A DNA stretch of 9,404 nt from an uncultured Bacilli bacterium (lineage in GTDB: Bacteria > Bacillota_I > Bacilli_A > RF39 > UBA660): the NCBI GenBank assembly GCA_947632255.1, contig CANROL010000032.1, forward strand, positions 1 to 9,404, given 5' to 3'. Positions 7,380 through 9,404 of the stretch are shown here, in pieces. How positions within the stretch are numbered: the first letter of the stretch is position 1; each line of letters begins with the position of its first letter. The position numbers and the translations under genes were made by a program. The notes under the pieces are model-generated. The model ran no database searches and was not told where the DNA came from. It saw only the letters and a program-made list of their open reading frames with translations.

Positions 7380-7408
7380 ATATTAACTCTAGTACTTGGC
7401 TTTGTCAA
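7380..7408 (-). promoter_or_regulatory. Promoter of the PadR/HAAS operon
   Basis: On the minus strand a perfect TTGACA -35 box (7408-7403), a 17-base spacer and a TAATAT -10 box (7385-7380) are followed by the padR leader. A second TATAAT overlaps downstream at a 20-base spacing. Confidence 0.7.
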
Positions 7409-7414
7409 GTACTA
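7390..7414. promoter_or_regulatory. PadR operator: 9-bp perfect inverted repeat
   Basis: TAGTACTTG and CAAGTACTA are perfect inverted copies separated by 7 bases. The repeat covers the -35 box and part of the spacer of the padR promoter, so a bound dimer would exclude RNA polymerase. The adjacent PadR is the obvious ligand, although binding is inferred. Confidence 0.7.
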
Positions 7415-7435
7415 AATAATACATATGGCTAAAAT

Positions 7436-7459
7436 ATAAAAAATCTATCATAAGATAGA
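7436..7459 (-). terminator. Terminator of the second antitoxin RNA copy
   Basis: TCTATC/GATAGA with a TTAT loop on the minus strand is followed by six T residues. It aligns with the terminator of the upstream antitoxin copy. Confidence 0.7.
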
Positions 7460-7460
7460 A

Positions 7461-7523
7461 GTTTTTATAATATTTTCAATCGGGATAATTTTTTACTCGC
7501 ACCACCCGAGAGCGAGAAACATT
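7461..7523 (-). repeat. Single 49-nt antitoxin repeat plus partial unit (downstream copy)
   Basis: The full unit spans 7523-7475, beginning AATGTTTCTC and ending CCCGATTGAA. A degenerate start of a further unit (AATATT...) follows to 7461. Compared with the upstream unit at 8181-8133 it differs at four positions, two of them in the loop before CGGG. Confidence 0.85.
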
Positions 7524-7552
7524 TTCTTGTTTGCATTTATTACTGCAATACT

Positions 7553-7581
7553 AATATATAATAATTTAGATTTTAAGTCAA
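7553..7581 (-). promoter_or_regulatory. Promoter of the second antitoxin copy, overlapping the toxin stop codon
   Basis: TTGACT (7581-7576), a 17-base spacer and TATATT (7558-7553) on the minus strand. The TGA of the -35 box is the toxin stop codon. The boxes and spacing match the upstream antitoxin promoter, while most leader differences lie in the spacer. Confidence 0.7.
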
Positions 7582-8054
7582 CTATTAACCTTTGTTTCTT
7601 CAAGCATTTGTTCTTTTATTTTATCTATATTTGTAAAAAATACGTTATAACCTCGTTTTTTTAATTTTAATAAATTTTTAAAATTATTTAATATTTCTTC
7701 TTTTAATAAATTCCCGACTTTGGCAGGAGCACCATTTTTAATATGAACGTGATCAATATATTTTTCTAGTGTAGGAAAAGCATTCTGGAAAAGTATTGCT
7801 GAATCTTCATCTAATATTTTCCTGATAAATATTGTATTACAGAAACCATATTTTTGTATTTTTTTATCAATGATTTTTTGATATTTTTGGACTTTACTGC
7901 TTATAGGTATAAACCACAATATGTTTTTGTCTTTTATGGTAAAATATGTTGGTCTTTTTTTGCCACGTTCATGATTAGTCATTAAGTTTTCATCATTAAC
8001 TATATCAAAAAATTCATCTTTAATATGATATAAATAACCAGTTTTAACTTCCAT
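7578..8054 (-). CDS. Type III toxin-antitoxin system toxin, ToxN/AbiQ superfamily (CptN-like)
   Basis: The 158-aa protein resembles CptN-like members of the ToxN/AbiQ endoribonucleases: MEVKTGYLYHIKDEFFDIVNDENLM at the N-terminus (1-25), RPTYF...ILWFIPISSK (34-54) in the core barrel, and FPTLEKYIDH (93-102). Enzymes of this family cut mRNA and are held inactive by a pseudoknotted RNA made of tandem repeats encoded just upstream. Exactly such an array, with its own promoter and an intervening terminator, precedes this gene. Such systems act in plasmid maintenance and phage defence by abortive infection. The ATG at 8054 is chosen because AAGGTGG lies a few bases upstream; a longer reading frame from a TTG at 8072 would place that site inside the coding region. 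The family is inferred from remembered sequence patterns plus context; ToxN versus CptN is less certain. Confidence 0.88.
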   Translation of the reverse strand: MEVKTGYLYHIKDEFFDIVNDENLMTNHERGKKRPTYFTIKDKNILWFIPISSKVQKYQKIIDKKIQKYGFCNTIFIRKILDEDSAILFQNAFPTLEKYIDHVHIKNGAPAKVGNLLKEEILNNFKNLLKLKKRGYNVFFTNIDKIKEQMLEETKVNS

Positions 8055-8091
8055 GATAACCCACCTTTCCAATATTTATTAATTTCATATT

Positions 8092-8119
8092 AAAAAGAAA
8101 ACTCTATCTTAAGATAGAA
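8092..8119 (-). terminator. Attenuating terminator between antitoxin array and toxin gene
   Basis: TTCTATC/GATAGAG (7 bp, one G-U pair, TTAA loop) on the minus strand is followed by TTTTCTTTTT. Type III loci typically have a terminator here, which sets the antitoxin to toxin ratio. Confidence 0.85.
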
Positions 8120-8230
8120 GTTTCCAAATATTTTCAATCGGGATCATTTATTACTCGCACCACCCGTAAGCGAGAAACATTGCCGATCGGGATCATTTAT
8201 TACTCACACCACCCGTAAGTGAGAAACATT
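8120..8230 (-). repeat. Tandem 49-nt antitoxin repeats (two full units plus a partial)
   Basis: Unit 1 spans 8230-8182 and unit 2 spans 8181-8133; they agree at 44 of 49 positions. A degenerate 13-base start of a third unit occupies 8132-8120. The A to G and T to C changes in the stem are paired, preserving base pairing. Confidence 0.9.
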
Positions 8231-8259
8231 TTCATGTTTGCATTTATTAATGCAATATT

Positions 8260-8288
8260 AATATACAATAATTTAGAGTTCGTGTCAA
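8260..8288 (-). promoter_or_regulatory. Promoter of the antitoxin-toxin operon
   Basis: A perfect TTGACA (8288-8283), a 17-base spacer and TATATT (8265-8260) on the minus strand lie immediately before the antitoxin leader. No clear terminator separates it from the TetR gene ending at 8320, so some read-through from upstream is possible. Confidence 0.8.
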
Positions 8289-8319
8289 GTTTTTAATATT
8301 TATATTAATTTGCTCTATA

Positions 8320-8880
8320 TTATATGTTTTTTATTTTAGAAAATTCTTTAAATACTTTAACAACTCTAACTAATATTTCTTTATTATCAATAGTTAAATC
8401 ATTTGATGCTATTAAAGTTGCTAATCCATTGGAGTATAGCCATACATTAACAAAAAGACTTTTGGCTTCATCAAAACTTAAGCCATGCTTATTTACAAGA
8501 TTAATTATAGCTCCTTGATTCCATTTTTCATTTAAGACATCATTAATATTTTGCCATTTTAAATTGTGAGATAAAAACATGGAACGAAAGTAATTTTTGT
8601 GCATTTGAGCAAACTCAATATAGGCTACACATAAGGTTATTAAAGCATTTTTATTATCAACACGTTTAGTAATAAATTCATCATATTCTTTTTTTATTAA
8701 ATCATTAACATCATTTTTTAAATCATCTAAACTAGCATATAACCGATATATAGGTTTGGTAGAAATACCTGCTTCATGAGCTAAAGAACGAGCATTAATA
8801 CTTTCTAATCCTTCTTTTTCAACCATATTTAAAGCTACTTTTAGAAGACTATTTTTATCAATTATACTTTGAGCGGCCAT
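8320..8880 (-). CDS. TetR/AcrR-family transcriptional regulator
   Basis: The 186-aa protein has a TetR-type N-terminal helix-turn-helix: LKVALNMVEKEGLESINARSLAHEAGISTKPIYRLYASLDDLKNDV spans about 13-58, with the recognition helix near 40-48. The C-terminal all-helical domain (about 75-180) includes the FAQMHKNYFRSMFL stretch and is the ligand-binding and dimerising part; the ligand cannot be read from sequence. AAGGAGG lies 7 bases before the ATG. A good promoter with a near-palindrome just after the -10 box indicates autoregulation. No transporter or enzyme is coupled to it, so its targets beyond itself are unknown. It lies between the toxin-antitoxin locus and a small gene on the same strand. 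Confidence 0.93.
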   Translation of the reverse strand: MAAQSIIDKNSLLKVALNMVEKEGLESINARSLAHEAGISTKPIYRLYASLDDLKNDVNDLIKKEYDEFITKRVDNKNALITLCVAYIEFAQMHKNYFRSMFLSHNLKWQNINDVLNEKWNQGAIINLVNKHGLSFDEAKSLFVNVWLYSNGLATLIASNDLTIDNKEILVRVVKVFKEFSKIKNI

Positions 8881-8902
8881 ATTTTCCTCCTTCCATTTTA
8901 TT

Positions 8903-8918
8903 GGTAACTTATGTTATC
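8903..8918. promoter_or_regulatory. Candidate TetR operator
   Basis: On the minus strand GATAACATAAGTTACC is a palindrome with six-base arms and one mismatched pair, placed immediately downstream of the -10 box of the tetR promoter. Position and form fit a TetR autorepression site. Confidence 0.5.
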
Positions 8919-8946
8919 ATTATATCATATTAAATTTAAAAGTCAA
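8919..8946 (-). promoter_or_regulatory. Promoter of the TetR gene
   Basis: TTGACT (8946-8941), a 16-base spacer and a perfect TATAAT (8924-8919) on the minus strand. It starts a few bases after the stop codon of the 40-codon gene, so that gene need not share its transcript. Confidence 0.75.
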
Positions 8947-8952
8947 TATCTG

Positions 8953-9075
8953 TTATTTTGGCAAATTAAAACCTTCTTTAGGGGAAGTAATAGTAATATT
9001 ATCAGACATTAATCCTGAAAATAATTCTTGTGGTATACCATAAGTGGTAAAACCTATATTATCATCAAATAACAT
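8953..9075 (-). CDS. Small 40-aa protein of unknown function
   Basis: An ATG at 9075 preceded by AAGGAGG at 5-6 bases spacing opens 40 codons ending in TAA. The product is acidic to neutral and polar, with FTTYGIPQELFSGLM in its first half and a TSPKEGFNLPK end; it has no membrane helix. I do not recognise the family. The strong ribosome site and sensible codons argue that it is translated. It lies back to back with the FtsK-like gene and just ahead of tetR. The SPKEGF ending loosely recalls the entry to some short spore-coat-like proteins, but I would not assign it on that basis. Confidence 0.6.
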   Translation of the reverse strand: MLFDDNIGFTTYGIPQELFSGLMSDNITITSPKEGFNLPK

Positions 9076-9140
9076 TTTTCCTCCTTCAATATATCTTAGT
9101 CATTATCCTATTTTTGGTATGGGTTATAAACTAAATTAAA

Positions 9141-9169
9141 TTGCAAAAACCCTTACTTTAAGTTATTAT
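9141..9169 (+). promoter_or_regulatory. Promoter of the FtsK-like gene
   Basis: TTGCAA (9141-9146), a 17-base spacer and TATTAT (9164-9169) lie just before the GGTGAG ribosome site and the ATG at 9188. The leader would be about 12 bases. Confidence 0.5.
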
Positions 9170-9187
9170 TAATTATGGTGAGAATAA

Positions 9188-9404
9188 ATGGCAAAGAAGA
9201 AAAAAGCTAAAGAAACAAAAAATACCAAAATGAATGTTGAATTAACTGGTTTAATTTTAATTTTAGTGGGTATTATTGGCTTAGGTTTTGGTTTTATTGG
9301 TTCTTTAATTAAAAAATTTGCTATGTTTCTAGCGGGTACTTGGTGGTTAATAATTTTATTAAGTATTATAATATTAGGATTTTATATGTTATTTAAAAGA
9401 AAAA
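9188..9404 (+). CDS. FtsK/SpoIIIE-type DNA translocase, N-terminal membrane region (continues beyond window)
   Basis: Seventy-two codons are visible to the right edge. The start MAKKKKAKETKN is a basic cytoplasmic tail, followed by NVELTGLILILVGIIGLGFGFIG (16-38) and AMFLAGTWWLIILLSIIILGFYMLF (45-69), two membrane helices. The basic start, the ELTGLILILVGI helix with its glycine run, and the FLAG turn before the second helix fit the four-helix FtsK N-terminal domain of Firmicutes. The motor and gamma domains would lie outside the window. FtsK/SpoIIIE moves chromosomal DNA through the division septum. A GGTGAG ribosome site stands 5 bases before the ATG. The assignment rests on the membrane region only. 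Confidence 0.7.
   Translation, partial: MAKKKKAKETKNTKMNVELTGLILILVGIIGLGFGFIGSLIKKFAMFLAGTWWLIILLSIIILGFYMLFKRK

Larger units (their letters stand above)
7436..7546 (-). ncRNA. Second, single-repeat copy of the type III antitoxin RNA, downstream of the toxin
   Basis: This is a near-duplicate of the antitoxin RNA found upstream of the toxin. It has its own promoter, an imperfect 5' hairpin (one mismatch), one complete 49-nt repeat (7475-7523, 45 of 49 identical to the promoter-distal upstream unit), a partial next repeat (7461-7474) and its own terminator, for a transcript of about 110 nt. The repeat keeps the CTCGC/GCGAG stem and the CGGG loop that can pair with the downstream CCCG to form a pseudoknot. 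No second toxin follows; padR is next. It could be a functional single-unit antitoxin, a regulatory tail on the toxin message, or the remnant of a lost second toxin-antitoxin pair. Confidence 0.65.
8092..8253 (-). ncRNA. Type III antitoxin RNA (repeat array) for the ToxN/CptN-like toxin
   Basis: The predicted transcript of about 160 nt starts near 8253, opens with a stem-loop (TTGCATT/AATGCAA, 8255-8238), carries two complete 49-nt repeats and a partial third, and ends at a terminator 38 bases before the toxin ATG. Each repeat can form a 5-bp stem (CTCAC/GTGAG or CTCGC/GCGAG) whose loop CGGG is complementary to CCCG further along the unit, an H-type pseudoknot as in characterised type III antitoxins. 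The toxin would cut the precursor into single units that bind and inhibit it. Leakage through the terminator gives the lower toxin level needed for balance. About two repeats fits the CptI type. Confidence 0.85.

Noticed and set aside
7576..7581. TGA read as tryptophan (Mycoplasma-type code)
   Set aside because: Tryptophan is encoded by TGG in the window, and the toxin ends at a TGA in a sensible place, so the standard bacterial code fits.
8055..8072. Longer toxin start at a TTG
   Set aside because: This would put the AAGGTGG ribosome site inside the coding region; the ATG at 8054 is well placed behind it.
7475..8230. Three 49-nt repeats resembling a CRISPR array
   Set aside because: The units are directly adjacent with no unique spacers, they fold as pseudoknots, and a ToxN/CptN-like gene follows. 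This is a type III antitoxin array.
8324..8518. Plus-strand open frame of 64 codons
   Set aside because: It is antisense to the tetR coding region, lacks a ribosome site, and the minus-strand protein is a clear family member.

Overview
The window is AT-rich DNA from a low-GC Gram-positive bacterium, most likely a gut-type member of the Bacilli/Mollicutes-like Firmicutes. The evidence is strong AGGAGG-type ribosome binding sites, consensus TTGACA/TATAAT promoters, short U-tailed terminators, a CCA-encoding tRNA-His, and PadR, HAAS (DUF1700) and FtsK proteins of Firmicute type. Tryptophan is read from TGG and TGA is used as a stop, so the standard bacterial code fits. Most genes are on the minus strand; the exceptions are a flavin/Rieske oxidoreductase and the start of an FtsK-like translocase at the right edge.

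Layout, left to right. (1) 2-769, minus: an edge-truncated DUF1016/YhcG-type PDDEXK nuclease with a promoter and a palindrome at its transcription start. (2) 770-1180: intergenic DNA with a possible plus-strand small RNA, the tRNA-His gene (minus) and its terminator. (3) 1285-2700, plus: an FAD oxidoreductase with a C-terminal Rieske [2Fe-2S] domain. (4) 2748-5143, minus: a tightly overlapping three-gene operon, transcribed as unknown 150-aa protein, then a minimal single-ring ClpA/B-like AAA+ ATPase, then a 2,4-diaminopentanoate-dehydrogenase-like oxidoreductase. (5) 5328-7356, minus: a PadR repressor and an overlapping HAAS-domain multi-pass membrane protein, with a perfect inverted repeat over the -35 box. 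(6) 7436-8288, minus: a type III (protein-RNA) toxin-antitoxin locus. (7) 8320-9075, minus: a TetR regulator with its own promoter and operator, and a 40-codon gene. (8) 9188 to the right edge, plus: the N-terminus of an FtsK/SpoIIIE-type DNA translocase.

The most interesting region is the type III toxin-antitoxin locus. A ToxN/CptN-like toxin (7578-8054) is preceded by a promoter, a short array of 49-nt repeats that can fold as H-type pseudoknots, and an attenuating terminator. This is the canonical arrangement. Unusually, the whole RNA unit (promoter, leader hairpin, repeat, terminator) occurs a second time directly after the toxin. That copy has only one repeat, and its -35 box overlaps the toxin stop codon. 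The toxin is therefore flanked by two antitoxin-like RNA genes in the same orientation. The stem carries a compensatory A-U to G-C change between repeats, which supports real RNA structure.

The other item of note is the three-gene operon. Its AAA+ protein keeps the ATPase motifs but lacks the aromatic pore-loop residue of Clp unfoldases, and it is coupled to an uncharacterised small protein.
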